From contig JAMYGW020000016.1 of the NCBI GenBank assembly GCA_025617375.2, positions 117,805-181,804 on the forward strand: DNA of 64,000 nucleotides. The letters are read 5' to 3'. The notes under the pieces were generated by a model that searched no databases, was not told the origin of the DNA, and saw only the letters and a program-made list of their open reading frames with translations. Numbering within the stretch: position 1 is the first letter of the stretch; every line of letters starts with the position of its first letter. Shown piece by piece: positions 9,110 through 18,733 of the stretch. The stretch comes from Acarospora socialis (Eukaryota; Ascomycota; Lecanoromycetes; Acarosporales; Acarosporaceae). The position numbers and the translations under genes are program-made.

Positions 9110-9660
9110 TTCAGTCTAATACAATAATAATGTATTGATTTGATTTCAATTGTGTTATTTCATCCATTCATCTTTGAATGGAGGGCAAGTATATAAAGAA
9201 ACTATTTTGGAGAATAGCTATATATCAAAGAGAGTGCTAATTAATTTAAATTGGTCTAAAATCCATAAACTCTTAGATAAATAAATAAACTAAGTTAATT
9301 TAAATATCTTATTAACTTCAGGAAAATAAATCAAACGAGATTCTACAATTAGTGTGAATTAAACTAGAAAAGCCTGTGAATAACGTGTATTAATATGGAA
9401 CGATAAACTCAAAAAGATGAGCAAGTATTAATATACCTTATTCTTTAAGTAAGTAAAATGGATTATTAATCTGTTTGAAGTTTTATAAAGGGGAACCTTC
9501 CTCTAAGGCTAAATATGACATATGAGCGATAGAGAAATTACCGTGAGGGAAGTTTTTAAATAGTTTATCTCCTCAAAGAGTTCCTATACAAATAGGTGAA
9601 AACACGGCCGAGGTTCATGCTAAATTAACGGGTAAGGAATCCTTAAACCCTCAAATTTTC
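9110..9660 (+). rRNA. rnl: large-subunit rRNA, 5' fragment
   Basis: From about 9240 the sequence matches domain I of mitochondrial 23S-type rRNA: CGAGATTCTACAATTAGTGTG, TAGAAAAGCCTGTGAATAAC, AAGGGGAACCTTCCTC, and the highly conserved ATTACCGTGAGGGAAG at 9538-9553. After about 9600 the match is lost and none of domains II-VI appear in the window. 9110-9230 resembles 6045-6150 and 55888-55985. Fragment or first exon of a displaced gene. Confidence 0.7.
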
Positions 9661-9807
9661 GCGACAATTTTTATATATGTTCTGAGAATTAATATATATT
9701 ACACGTAAAAATTATTCAAAAACCTCCAATAACGTCAGTTATTGAACAAAAATAAAATTTAATTTTACAAAAGTAACACAGAACTTTTTCTTGTGCAAAA
9801 AATACTT

Positions 9808-10310
9808 ATGTCTAAAGTGGAATTGTATAATTTAGATATAGATAACATATTGGTAGTTGAACTTTAACACCCCCTACAGAAGGTTGAAAAGATTATCTTG
9901 ATGTTGAAGCTGAACTTGAACAATTAGTGGAAGATTGTTAAAGGGAATATAACGTGATATCAGGAGATAGCTTTGAATACGATTCTGAAGAATTAATTTA
10001 ACCTTAATGGGCTATGACTAGCTATTATAAATTAACTCTTCAAGAATTAAAAGATATAAACCAAATACGTAGATTATTTGAATTAAATGAGTCTGGTTCA
10101 GTTAATGTTAAAGTTTGATACCACTCTCGTAATTTACGACTAGTAAAAGATAATAGATTATTAATAATGAATGCTATTTGTGCTTAAAAACGATAATAGA
10201 GATAAAGATCTCGAAGGTATTCAAAAAGCTATAATCTTAAAGATAAATGATTTTAAACCTTTTATGGATAAAGATAATAAAGATTTTGAATTAGAAATAA
10301 GTGGAAATTA
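9808..10310 (+). pseudogene. broken acidic plasmid ORF
   Basis: ATG at 9808 gives MSKVELYNLDIDNILVVEL. A shifted frame continues TPPTEGWKDYLDVEAELEQL, GDSFEYDSEEL (stops near 9940 and 10000), then MTSYYKLTLQELKDINQIRR and VKVWYHSRNLRLVKDNRLLI up to 10188. Another shift gives DKDLEGIQKAIILKINDFKP to about 10308. Acidic, soluble, unrecognised. It lies between rnl and the C-terminal side of the plasmid polymerase region. Confidence 0.35.
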
Positions 10311-10790
10311 AATAAACTAGAGTATATGAACCCATAGCAATTAAATTGTTTACTAAAATAAATAATGCATAAACAAAAGGAAAGTAGATTTGGTTTTGTA
10401 TTCCCCCTTATTTATTACTATTCCCAGTAGGGAAGCGTACATAGATTCTTGACTTATAAACTATTTGATCAATTTATATATCTTAATATACACATATATT
10501 ATGAGAGATTGCCCTCACGCAATGTGCGGGGGATCCCAATAGGGTGTGAGGTCTAGGTTAGTTGCAAACAGTAGGTGTAAAATGTATATTATAATATTAA
10601 TAAAAACTCCCTTAATATACACATATATTATGAGAGAAAAAAGTTTTTTCCTATCATTATTAACTTTAAGTTAAGGTTAATAGTGGTAGGTTTTTATTTG
10701 CAAACTGTTACTTTTTTAGTTGTGGAAACGTTTTATTGTTAGTTTATTATACAATATAGATTATAATTAATGGGTATAAGTTAAGATTAT
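10311..10790. other. spacer with a direct repeat
   Basis: CTTAATATACACATATATTATGAGAGA occurs at 10482-10508 and 10613-10639. After the second copy, AACTTTAAGTTAAGGTTAATAG can form a hairpin. TAGTTGTGGAAACGTTTTAT (about 10714-10733) occurs inverted at about 21152-21172. No gene seen. Confidence 0.45.
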
Positions 10791-12130
10791 TTTTCATCTT
10801 TTCTATCATAATCATACATATCTAATAGATTATTTAAACTATCTTCTTTAGTTGGTTTATTCTTATCATCGTTAGACTTGAATAAACTTTCAAGATTATA
10901 AGAATAATCTTTTTCCATTCACTGAGTATTATCCTTAATGTTTTCAGTGTTAGTGTTTTCACTAGGTGTTGAAGGAGATTCTTTAAATAATTGATCTAAA
11001 CTATAACTATCGTTTTCCTCCTTCCATTCTGGATTTTTGTCAGAAGGTTTAGTTTGATCTATATGACTTTATAATCACCTTTGAACATATTATCTAATGT
11101 GTTTCTTTTTACAGAATAGTCTTTATGTTCATAGTGAATTTGAGTTCAATTAGGTAGTGGAGGTATTGATTCACCCTTTTCAACCTTTTTAGTTACTATT
11201 ACAAAAGCTGGTTTAACAGGTCTCTGAACTGAATTAGAACAACCCCCTCCATTATCTAATGGCGGTGTTTTTCCTACTGAGTTTGGTGAATCTATTCCTA
11301 ATTTATTATCTTCATGTAAACTTTGACCAATCTCTTCAGAACCAGGAGAAAATATACTAACAACACTCCCTTATCTTATTTCTCTAACGAATCTCTCAAA
11401 CTCTCTTTGAGATTCAGTTAATGAAAGATCGGATCCTATAGTACTAGGAGGTATTTCTTTATTTTCATTAGATTCTAAATTATCTAATAATTGTTTAAAA
11501 AGCCTAAATTTCTCAGGTGACAATAAAGAAATTTCTGAATCAGGATATGCTTCTATTAATTTATTTTTATAAAAGTTTTCATAGTTAGATTGAATAGTAT
11601 TATCTAGATCTAGTTCATTGTGATGATAAACATCAAATAATCTTGTTAAACCTAAATCATCCATCTTATCTAGAGCACTTTCTTTATCTATAGGAGGTTT
11701 ATTCTCTCCGTGAGGAATATTACAGCTTACATAGTTATTATTTTCATCATCAAAACTATGATTATCTTCAGATATATTAGATACTACAGACTCATTGTCA
11801 CAAATTTTATCTGTATTTGTATTTGTATTATGATTATAATCATTTGATGATGGTTTATCTTTAGACTCAACTTTATTTGAAACTAGCTGTTCAATTTCAG
11901 TATCATTTGGATAAAATCTATCTTCATAACTACTAAATATTAAAGATACTAATAATAATATTAATATGGCAATTAAGATAATTAGATCTGTAAATATATT
12001 TTTCTATCTGAATATTTTATTTATAATAATACTGTGTATTTTCGCAGCTTGTTTTGTTATTAATAGAGGAATAAGTGAAAGAGAGAAAAGATATTTATAA
12101 ACAGTTACAGATTTATTTCCTTCGTTAATA
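10790..12130 (-). pseudogene. membrane-anchored acidic repeat ORF beside dpo
   Basis: Minus strand. The N-terminal side has a strong membrane segment (LIILIAILILLLVSLIF, about 11935-11990). A long acidic Asn/Asp/Glu-rich region follows (open piece 11371-11664: LGLTRLFDVYHHNELD, SLTESQREFERFVREIR). After a TAA at 11371 comes a tail with repeated motifs of the form YS-x-x-x-L-x-x-L/M-F (DYSVKRNTLDNMF, DSYSLDQLF, DYSYNLESLF). Separately broken by one nonsense codon and one frameshift near 11060. Function unknown; it could interact with a partner through the repeated motifs (inference). Confidence 0.4.
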
Positions 12131-15100
12131 AATATAGGCTTAGTATCTACTCACCTTTTATCAACATTATGGATTTTATCACGCTTTGTATAACTATCAC
12201 TATAAATTGTAACCTTTAGATATTACAACCTCTCCTTTTTCCCAATTCCGTTTAGCTTGTGTTTTTAAAGCTCCTTTTTTATCAACATTATGTAATAAAG
12301 ATAAGTAATAATAATAATTGAGTGATCTAGATTTTATACCTTTAGCTTTATTAACAAAGTGATCAGTTTTAGTTATAAGACAATATGTTTTACCACTAAT
12401 GAAAATACCTTTTTTTACTACATGTTCTAATTTTAATTTACCTATTTCAGTAGAACTCACCATATCCTCAGACAATTGTATATCAGTAACTATACTATCT
12501 GTATCCGAATAGTATATATTACCTTTTTTATTCAAAATTTCTAATTTTAATTTAGAAATATGAATTCTACCATAAGCAGTTATAGCTGCGCTTATAGCTA
12601 TAGAAGTTACACTAGAAGACTGAGTTTCCTCATCTCTATATTTACTAGCTAATTTAACTATATCTAGTCCGTGACTTGCGATTATATCTGGATCTAAGGA
12701 AGGATAATAGCTTACTAATACTTTATTTTCATTAATGTTTACATAAAATGCAATTTTATTCATGTGAGACATTCTGTCAAAAGTGGTTTGACTTACCAAT
12801 TTAGTAACTGCTTTTTCCAATTTTATACCAAATCTACCCAATAAATTATTAAGTAAACTTTTAGCTATAGATTTTTGTACTGAATTAACAGCATTTGTTT
12901 TAATACTGTATATTTTCTCAACATATTTATTGAATACATGAGATTGTCTATTAAAACTATAACCGCTAATTACATTAATTCTATAACCACATTCCTGAGC
13001 GAACTTTAGTTGCTTACTGAACTATCAACCATATCATTTACCCACAGGGAAATATATACCATCTTTATTTCTTAATGGTAAAACTCCTATATAACTATTC
13101 TTAGGTGCTGAGATTTCACAATAAAAGAAACTAAAAAGATAATTTATGGATTTATCTTTAAAATAATCTAGTCTACTACACTCTATACCAGATAAATCCT
13201 GTAAAGCTAGATATGGATATAATGAATTTACATCGTAATAATAAAGATTTTCACCATAAGGTTTGTATACCTCTGTTATACCTCCATAATAAGCTTCTCT
13301 GAGATCTCTGTATATATTTGTTTTATTTATAACAGGAATATCATTATTATAATAATCTTTAAAAAAAGATTCTAATAGCTAAACCTGATATAGTAACATT
13401 ATAAGTCATATTAACACCATAATCTTTAAAAACTTGTTTATTAGCTTTAACTAGAACTTCATATAAACTATTTAAATCATAATTTAAATATTTTATTAGT
13501 TCATCCTTAAACGACCAATTTTCACTATGTATATCACAGTAATCTTTTAATTCAATATCATTATAGTATCTTATATCCGGTGTATTACCAACATAAAATA
13601 AGTTGTTTTGTATAGAAAATCTATAAGGAAATGTAGATTTTTGTGTATCTACATCAAAGATTTCAGCGAAATCTTTAAGCTTATTATTCAGCATACAATA
13701 GCTATCTAAGATACTCAACTCACGTTTAACTTCATAGGTTTTAGTTACTACCGTTGTTTTCCCATCTAGAGTAATTTTTTCATTTCTAGTAACGAGTTCA
13801 AGTTTAGAAATTGTAATTTTAATGATTTTTTCATCTCTAAACACGCAACTAAACTTATATTTAAGTTTATAATCAATATAAGTATTCTCGTTATATTCAG
13901 CTAAAACTTTCAATATAAAAACTATATCATATCCACCTAAATTATGACAATAAAATTTTATATCGCTATAGATAGGTTTAAGTAATTAATTTACTAATCT
14001 TAACACGAGACTATCAGAATCCAACTTCTCTTTATCTATATAATAAACAATAGGTTTACTGTGAAGATTCGTCATAAAACCTAAACAAACTACTCTAACA
14101 CTATCGTCATTAGCTAGATATGTCTCAATATAACACCTATATTAAGATTACTAGTAGCCAAGTTTTTTAATTATTGGTTTATCAATAACTTTAAGCTTCA
14201 TATCCTGTTTAGTAGAAATAACATCATTATTTTTAATAACAATTTCAGCATTATCATAGTTTCTCTTGACTATATTATTATCTAATAAAGTATAAGTAAC
14301 ATTATTAATAACTACACCCTTTATAACGTATTTTTTCGATATTAAACTCATCTAATCATTTAATCGCAACTACATAGTGAGATTTTACATATTTTAATAA
14401 ATAAAATCTAAAACAACTGTCCTGTCAAAAACAGTAATATTATCTTTATTATTATCTTTTAAATAAAGAGCTTTTCCTTAATAATATCTCATAAATTAAC
14501 AATTTATGAATATTTAATTCAATAAAATTAATAAAATTGTTATTATCCACAACGGTTTTTAACGGATCACCTAATGAATACTCATATACAGAAACAGGAA
14601 TATTAGAGAGTTTACTAATAGAATTTTTATGTAAAGTAAATATCTTATTCTTATAAGATACATCTAAACCAAACTCTTCTAGAAGTCTAATATCAACCTT
14701 TTTAAAGCTAATTTGTATATAAACAACATCTTTATCAAGTAATGTATAAGTTTCAAACAACTTATCAATTCTTTCTTAAACTGTATTAAATAACTCAGAA
14801 AGTTTTTCATCACTCTTAAAGGACCAACCAAATTGATTACCACACATTCTGAAATTATCCTCAGAATATCTAATTTTAATAAATACAGTATATCTAGAAT
14901 GATTAGATATATTATTCATAATTCTACTATAAAACACCGAAAAATTACGTAGATCAGATAATAGAAAGAAAACTAAAGTAGCAGAACCTTTTCTATCTAC
15001 ATAATTAAAAGGAATAGGAACCAAAAATGGATTATAAGAAAGTGAAGACACATTTTCAGAATTAAGTTTCTGCAAATTAGAAAATTATCTTTTATGACTC

Positions 15101-15474
15101 AGATTGTAAATAAATACAGGCTTAGCATTAGAATCATAACTAAGTAAACGAGGAAGTCTATTATTAGCAGTTTTCTGTAGTCTAACCGTCACCAAAAAAG
15201 GATCTCTATTAGCACCAGTAATTACTTTAAGAGTCTCCAAATAAGGATTTCTATATCCTCCTTTTGTAAATCCAAGTCTTTTTTCAGATCGTAGTACTGT
15301 AAGCCCCGCACTGGTCAAATACCGCACCAACTGTGATGCTTGTGTAAAATACCGCACCAACTGTGATGCTTGTGTAAAATACCGCACCAACTGTGATGCA
15401 TGTGTAAAATTTTGTTTCATAGTTTCCCTGCTAAAATTTCTTATGTACCCCTGCAGGAGATTGCTTATATGCAA
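12080..15474 (-). pseudogene. dpo: plasmid family B DNA polymerase (dpo), broken
   Basis: Protein-primed DNA polymerase of linear mitochondrial plasmids, encoded leftward from near the right repeat. Recognisable motifs: ExoI-like YIETYL (about 14133-14116, normally DIETYL), ExoII FYCHNLGGYD (about 13960), ExoIII YLNYDLNSLYEVL (about 13475-13435), YYGGITEVY, motif A YDVNSLYPY (about 13240-13215), GKWYGW then stop then FSKQLKF (about 13040), motif B AKSLLNNLLGRFG (about 12870-12830), motif C YSDTDSIV (12514-12489), and C-terminal KRWVDTKPI after a frameshift at 12200. Homopolymer frameshifts (for example 13360) and in-frame TAA/TAG codons at several sites make it non-functional. The N-terminal piece (15085-15474) contains a 30-bp tandem repeat. 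Confidence 0.85.
15310..15415. repeat. 30-bp tandem repeat in dpo 5' end
   Basis: Three copies of a 30-bp unit containing ACCGCACCAACTGTGATGC. It keeps the reading frame on the minus strand and encodes a decapeptide (ASQLVRYFTQ-like). It probably arose by slippage. Confidence 0.75.
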
Positions 15475-15599
15475 GTGAGATATCTCTAAAGTACAAAGTG
15501 AGCGAAGATCAGCGTTAACGGTTACGTTTGTGTCAGCGCCCCGAAGCTATCCCAACCGACATATGAGAAAAAGCAAATAATGCAGAGATAGTTTTGTTC
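15426..15599 (-). repeat. right terminal inverted repeat of integrated linear plasmid
   Basis: Inverse counterpart of 7646-7814; see that entry for the matched blocks. The dpo start lies at its inner edge, as expected for an invertron. Just outside, 15689-15713 is a CATC microsatellite. Confidence 0.75.
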
Positions 15600-15986
15600 A
15601 GGGCTAAGAATAAAAGAGTTTTAATGCAAAACACAGTTATCTCATATCCGTTGAGAAAGAGATAAAGAGAGAGAAAATAAGTTTCACATTCCATCCATCC
15701 ATCCATCCATCCCAACCCAACCATGCTTTTTTTGCTAAACGGAAGAAAATCCATTTTTCATCATATAAGTTTTTTTATCCCCTTACAAAAAACTATATAA
15801 GGATGTAAAATCCAAAGGGAAAAGTGCGTTCTCTCCCTTGCATCCAAACGGATAGAAAACACAAAAATTTGGTAAAAAATTTTTAGGGTTGCGTTTCGTC
15901 TCCTTAGAAAGGATTAAATTTGTTGGAAATATACCACTTGGCTTATTTACAACAATTTTAATAAAGTTTAAAGACAACTACACTTA
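15600..15986. other. outer flank of plasmid, microsatellite
   Basis: Contains (CATC)n at about 15689-15713 and AC-rich CCCAACCCAACC. Possible weak outward continuation of the inverted repeat (GGATTTTCTTCC-like text on the minus strand against 7530-7540). No gene supported. Confidence 0.35.
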
Positions 15987-16727
15987 ATGACAGCATTAGA
16001 GGCACATTCTCAAGATGCAGGATCTATGTATAGTACAAAATATAATGAGTTTAATGATCTACAAGTTTTGATTAATGAGTTAAACAGTATACCAGGTGTT
16101 ATTGTGCGTATTGTAAATGGAACTCTGGTTAGTAATTTATCTGACTATTTATCGCAAAATAAAAATATGCTTTATAGGATTAGTAATCTAGACTCTATGA
16201 TAGGTAAAAAACAAGGTCATTTCGCAGATATGATTAGATCCATATCTGCGATGATGCAATTGATTAAATTGATTCAAAACTTCTCCTCTGGATTTACTTA
16301 CAGTATATTTGAACATCTAGCCAACATTAATTATTTAATTGCACATAGTTTTACACTATACTCAATGCAGGAGTATAATGAATTATTAGATGAAACTTTA
16401 ATTGAGCTATCTAATTATTCATCCCCTCGTGATTTCTCTAATATACATGATTATGTTTCTTCTCGTGAGGATTGGTTTTGCAAACCTACTCAGCATAGAT
16501 ATGGTTATGGGGTTACATATGATTCTGCCGGCGCGTCCAGTTATTGTGGTATTAACAGAGGTCTATACGGTTCACTTCATTGGTACGTATCTGAGCAACC
16601 TGTTTCAGGTGAACATCCTTTTTGTTATTGCAATAATTATTTTTCAGATTCGGATCACAGAATTAGATGCCATATGTGTAAATGCACTCTTCATACTAAC
16701 TGTTACAGTGATTTACACAGAAAATAA
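15987..16727 (+). CDS. unknown coiled-coil / Cys-His knuckle ORF
   Basis: 246 residues from ATG. Residues 20-150 are helical with heptad-like Leu/Ile spacing ([60 protein letters not shown]). The C-terminus is Cys/His-rich: CYC, 12 residues, C-x2-C-x4-H-x2-C (ending SDLHRK), like half of a PHD/RING-type zinc site. It is highly similar to the last 200 or so residues of the nad5 extension (about 37200-37934). Like that one it is followed by an intron-tail stretch and a cox1 fragment. Start context A-rich. Function unknown. Confidence 0.65.
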   Translation: MTALEAHSQDAGSMYSTKYNEFNDLQVLINELNSIPGVIVRIVNGTLVSNLSDYLSQNKNMLYRISNLDSMIGKKQGHFADMIRSISAMMQLIKLIQNFSSGFTYSIFEHLANINYLIAHSFTLYSMQEYNELLDETLIELSNYSSPRDFSNIHDYVSSREDWFCKPTQHRYGYGVTYDSAGASSYCGINRGLYGSLHWYVSEQPVSGEHPFCYCNNYFSDSDHRIRCHMCKCTLHTNCYSDLHRK

Positions 16728-17022
16728 TTAATTTAAAAGTTTTAATGTTATTACAAAGTTTACCTATAGCTATAACATAACTATGCGTAAGATATAGTGC
16801 ATATTTCAATGTTAGAGTGTTTCTATCATTGTTTTAGTAATGTAACTTTCTTCCCTCAACAATTGTTAGGTTTACCTGGAATGCCTAGTAGAATTAGAGC
16901 CTTTCCTTACGCGTTTGCGGCTTGAAATTTAGTAACTAGTTTCGGATCTACAATTTCAGTAGTAGCTACAAGGTTATTTTTAGATATCTTGTATTTATTA
17001 AAGAAAAATAGTGAATTTATCT
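16728..17022 (+). pseudogene. cox1: cox1 exon fragment, copy 1, with intron tail
   Basis: 16760-16831 resembles the 3' end of a group I intron (CGTAAGATATAGTGCATATT). From 16832 the text encodes [51 protein letters not shown]: the region near the end of COX1 (cytochrome oxidase subunit I). Substitutions at normally fixed positions (PDAFAGWN is PYAFAAWN here) and an early stop at about 17020 mark a non-functional copy. Confidence 0.75.
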
Positions 17023-17045
17023 AGAGCTTAAATCTAGTATTGTGT
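17018..17045 (+). repeat. CTAGA/TCTAG hairpin element, copy 4
   Basis: TTATCTAGAGCTTAAATCTAGTATTGTGT, following the cox1 fragment; half of it is kept at 39402-39428 in the duplicate. Confidence 0.45.
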
Positions 17046-17406
17046 ATATCTTTATAAAAATCTGAAAAAAAAATTAAAATTTATTTAAATTTTTTGTTTG
17101 TTTAAATTTGCTTTTTCATAAGATAGTTTTAAACTATGTAATTTTAGATCTTACGGTAAAATTTGTAGTCTTGTGGTTGTATCCTTTTGTTTTAAATACT
17201 TTTTTATCATGTTTGATTATTTAATATCTAATCATGTTTTGTTTGGAATAACTAGTATTTTTGTATTACAAGTTTAATTTTTATAAAAGCTTTTTATGAT
17301 TTTTAGACATCCCTAATTTAGATAAAAAGATTTTTATAATTTTTTATAACTTTTTACACTAATAAGCTTAATTTTAGATCTTTTTGTTAAAAAGATCTAA
17401 AAAAAA

Positions 17407-17476
17407 CGAGGAATAGTTCAAAGGCTAGAACATTAATTTAAGATTAAAAATGGGAGTTTAATTCTCTCTTGCTCTA
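17407..17476 (+). tRNA. tRNA-like, Met/Leu-type relic (loop TTTAAGA)
   Basis: D-arm GTTC/GAAC, imperfect anticodon stem around TTTAAGA (would read TAA), T-stem GGGAG/CTCTC around TTTAATT, acceptor with two mismatches (CGAGGAA/TTGCTCT). The body resembles trnM at 42097, so it is probably a degenerate duplicate. An identical copy lies at 39792-39861. Not confidently functional. Confidence 0.4.
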
Positions 17477-17689
17477 GATTGTTATTTTTTTGGTTTGTTT
17501 TTTTGTGATTATCTAAGGCTTTAAATTCTAGACCAGAAAGGGCAACACTTTATATTTGCAATTTTAATATTAATTTCTTCTATTATAGTTACAAGAAATG
17601 CTTTGTATACAACCTTTTTAGATAAAGGTATAGGTTTACAAAGAGTTTTTTTTGTTTAATACACAAGAAAAGTAAATAATTCTCAATAA

Positions 17690-17930
17690 ATAAACGTATG
17701 AGTAAAATCTACAGACATGGTAACATAGTTTGTGGCACAGGTAATGACTCGTGGTATGGTAAAATCGAGATTTATGTACGAAAGGAAATGGGTAATCCGC
17801 AACCAAGCACCCATAGGGTGTGCAGTTTATCGACTAAATGTTGGCTGGCGTATCCCTAATCCAGAACGATACGCTTAAGATATAGTCAAGCCCCACTTTA
17901 AAGAGTGCAGGATTGTAAAGTACTTAACAA
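17690..17930 (+). mobile_element. group I intron core, no ORF
   Basis: GGGTAATCCGCAACCAAGC, then CGACTAAATG, then CGCTTAAGATATAGTC: the P4-P6 and paired P7 strands (GACTA/TATAGTC) of an IC-type group I intron. It is absent from the duplicate copy near 40065-40130, where a worn tRNA of the TTCTCAT type stands. It may therefore be an intron inserted in, or replacing, a tRNA remnant. Confidence 0.55.
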
Positions 17931-18082
17931 TGCTATTTTTCACATTACATATTTAAATAAGTAAAGATTTGATATTAATAATGTAATCTCTAGATCCAAG
18001 TTCTCATAAAGTGTTTTGGATTAGAATCTAAATTTATAGCTTGTAAGACATATTTCAATAAATGAACTTTTTAATGTGAATA

Positions 18083-18229
18083 ATGCCACAATTAGTACCT
18101 TTTTATTTCATAAACCAAGTAATGTTTGGTTTTATTATCCTTATTTTAATTATATATATATTTTCAAAATACATTTTACCAAGATTTGTACGTTTATTTT
18201 TAGGTCGTGTTTTCATAAGTAAATTATAA
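18083..18229 (+). CDS. atp8: ATP synthase F0 subunit 8
   Basis: 48 residues starting MPQLVPFYFINQ, one transmembrane segment (FGFIILILIIYIF), basic C-terminus RLFLGRVFISKL: the classic fungal ATP8 layout and length. The subunit sits in the membrane stalk of ATP synthase. It lies upstream of atp6, its usual partner, though a chimeric ORF now sits between them. A frameshifted copy is at 40196 and a 3' end copy at about 53920-53970. Confidence 0.93.
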   Translation: MPQLVPFYFINQVMFGFIILILIIYIFSKYILPRFVRLFLGRVFISKL

Positions 18230-18547
18230 GAGTATAATATCGCTTTCATATTATATAATTTATAAAAATTATATTTATCGTTATTTTATATTTGAACCTA
18301 TCATATGAAAAGAGATCTTTTTTTTTTTCACCCTATAAAATACTTATTTTACACCTGTAAACTTATTTAATATCCATCGATAATAGCAGGTTTAATAATT
18401 GTGGGGTTAGAACCCTTATAATTATCCTTAAAACTCAGATTATTTACCATTAAGCTAAGATCTTTAACGAATTAATTTTCTTTTTTACTGTAGTAAGAAA
18501 AGAAGTAAATATGATGTATATATTATTAATTATTAGCTAATTTGAGT
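18230..18547. other. atp8-atp6 spacer, duplicated
   Basis: Matches 53970-54275. On the minus strand around 18385-18470 there is text resembling a tRNA-Lys (GCTTAATGG and a loop with TTTTAA), but acceptor strands do not pair. Confidence 0.45.
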
Positions 18548-18733
18548 ATACATAGGACTCTTTCTAAGCCTAGGAATAATTATAGGTTTAGGATTAAACA
18601 TTTTGCCAACGAATTATAATAAAGTTGTATCAAATAGTTTATAAGTCAAGAATTTATATACGCAACAGTACACAGTATCGTAATAAATCAAATAAATAGC
18701 CATAAAGGACAAATCTACTTTCCTTTTATTTAT
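18548..18733 (+). repeat. atp6 internal fragment, duplicate of about 19964-20150
   Basis: ATAGGACTCTTTCTAAGCCT through GGACAAATCTACTTTCC matches codons about 57-118 of atp6 at the nucleotide level. A 4-bp deletion (GATC) at 18637 shifts the frame relative to the atp6 5' part. It forms the front of the chimeric ORF 18638-19672. Confidence 0.8.

Larger units (their letters stand above)
7220..15790. mobile_element. integrated linear mitochondrial plasmid (invertron), decayed
   Basis: Terminal inverted repeats at 7646-7814 and 15426-15599 enclose about 7.7 kb with a family B (protein-primed type) DNA polymerase on the minus strand and small accessory ORFs on both strands. This is the organisation of fungal linear mitochondrial plasmids. 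No viral-type RNA polymerase is recognisable. Every larger ORF is broken, so it is a fossil. trnP and a 5' rnl fragment sit inside the borders. The outer limits 7220 and 15790 are generous; the repeats themselves are the supported edges. Confidence 0.75.
16990..17690. repeat. segmental duplication B (pairs with 39368-40065)
   Basis: Near-identical sequence in both places, including a tRNA-like element. 17046-17400 is plain AT-rich spacer with no ORF. The adjoining blocks 16728-16990 and 17960-18180 also have counterparts around 37935-38155/39130-39370 and 40125-40300. Confidence 0.8.

Noticed and set aside
15533-15977. Two minus-strand ORFs beyond the right inverted repeat
   Set aside because: Contain microsatellite translation and no recognisable domain.
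18385-18470. Minus-strand tRNA-Lys-like sequence (also 54130-54213)
   Set aside because: D-arm and T-arm scraps are visible but acceptor strands do not pair and the anticodon stem is poor.
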